From IMG/VR virus record IMGVR_UViG_3300031351_000002, positions 1-45,414 of that record: a stretch of 45,414 nt of DNA, one strand, 5' to 3'. Under the pieces are notes generated by a model that was not told where the DNA came from, did not search any database, and was given only the letters and a program-made list of their open reading frames with translations. The position numbers and the translations under genes were made by a program. The DNA comes from a virus. Shown here one piece after another: positions 45,393 to 45,414 of this stretch; position 1 is the stretch's first letter; each line of letters opens with the position of its first letter.

Positions 45393-45414
45393 CTTGCGCC
45401 TCTTTATTAACTAA
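45379..45414 (-). CDS. 3' end of the 90-aa protein, cut by the window edge
   Basis: The last codons of the gene seen whole at 206-478, within the right terminal repeat. Confidence 0.75.
   Translation of the reverse strand, partial: LVNKEAQDANK

Larger units (their letters stand above)
45174..45414. repeat. Terminal direct repeat, right copy
   Basis: Equals 1-241 with T instead of C at 45301. See the left copy. Confidence 0.95.

Noticed and set aside
1-45414. An integrated prophage with host flanks
   Set aside because: The two ends are the same sequence and genes read through the join; no host-type genes are seen.

Overview
The window holds the complete genome of a temperate tailed phage, probably a podovirus. 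It is circular or terminally redundant: bases 1-241 recur at 45174-45414 with one mismatch, giving a unit of about 45,173 bp with genes running across the join. The host is a bacterium: sigma70-type TTGACA/TATAAT promoters and GGAGG ribosome binding sites are plain. I cannot name the host. Podovirus is inferred from a coat protein resembling the epsilon15 gp7 type, a giant 2207-residue protein between portal and scaffold, an adaptor/hub/fibre series, and the absence of any recognisable tail tube, sheath or tape measure.

Layout. (1) A leftward operon of about a dozen small genes starts from a promoter at 4046-4074 and runs down through position 1 (across the join) to 44959. It encodes an ImmA-like HExxH peptidase, an LPD29-domain protein and several zinc-knuckle proteins, and it contains repeated start-associated leader sequences, two copies of a hairpin element and a candidate structured RNA (2549-2656). 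(2) A 690-bp control region (4007-4692) holds that promoter, a rightward promoter directly followed by a terminator, and an eight-copy 11-bp tandem repeat next to the small terminase gene. (3) The rightward late operon (4693-33685) encodes small terminase, accessory genes (metallophosphoesterase, DNA methyltransferase), large terminase, portal, the giant protein, scaffold, coat, adaptor, hub, fibres and a holin-like protein, and ends at a strong terminator. Two leftward genes sit inside it with their own promoters: a membrane-protein moron (19685-19882) and an HNH endonuclease (27234-27764). (4) The lysogeny module has an integrase and a CI-like repressor leftward and a Cro-like regulator rightward. 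(5) The rightward early region (35532-44886) carries recombination and replication genes (annealing-type protein, DnaD-like initiator, DnaC-like loader, VRR-NUC nuclease), a tRNA-Gln, a PAPS-reductase-family enzyme and many small genes. A second, larger structured-RNA candidate (38601-38905) lies just before the initiator gene.

How it may work together. The leftward promoter, the repressor promoter and the Cro promoter share TTGTAA/TTACAA elements and are probably all bound by the repressor. The repressor keeps an S24/LexA fold, but its catalytic Ser is Cys and its Lys is Gly, so self-cleavage looks impaired; the ImmA-like peptidase is a candidate inducer. The promoter-plus-terminator before the terminase genes resembles the lambda pR'-tR' arrangement and suggests control of late genes by antitermination. 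Several leftward promoters place the predicted transcription start on or next to the start codon, suggesting leaderless mRNAs. No endolysin is recognisable.
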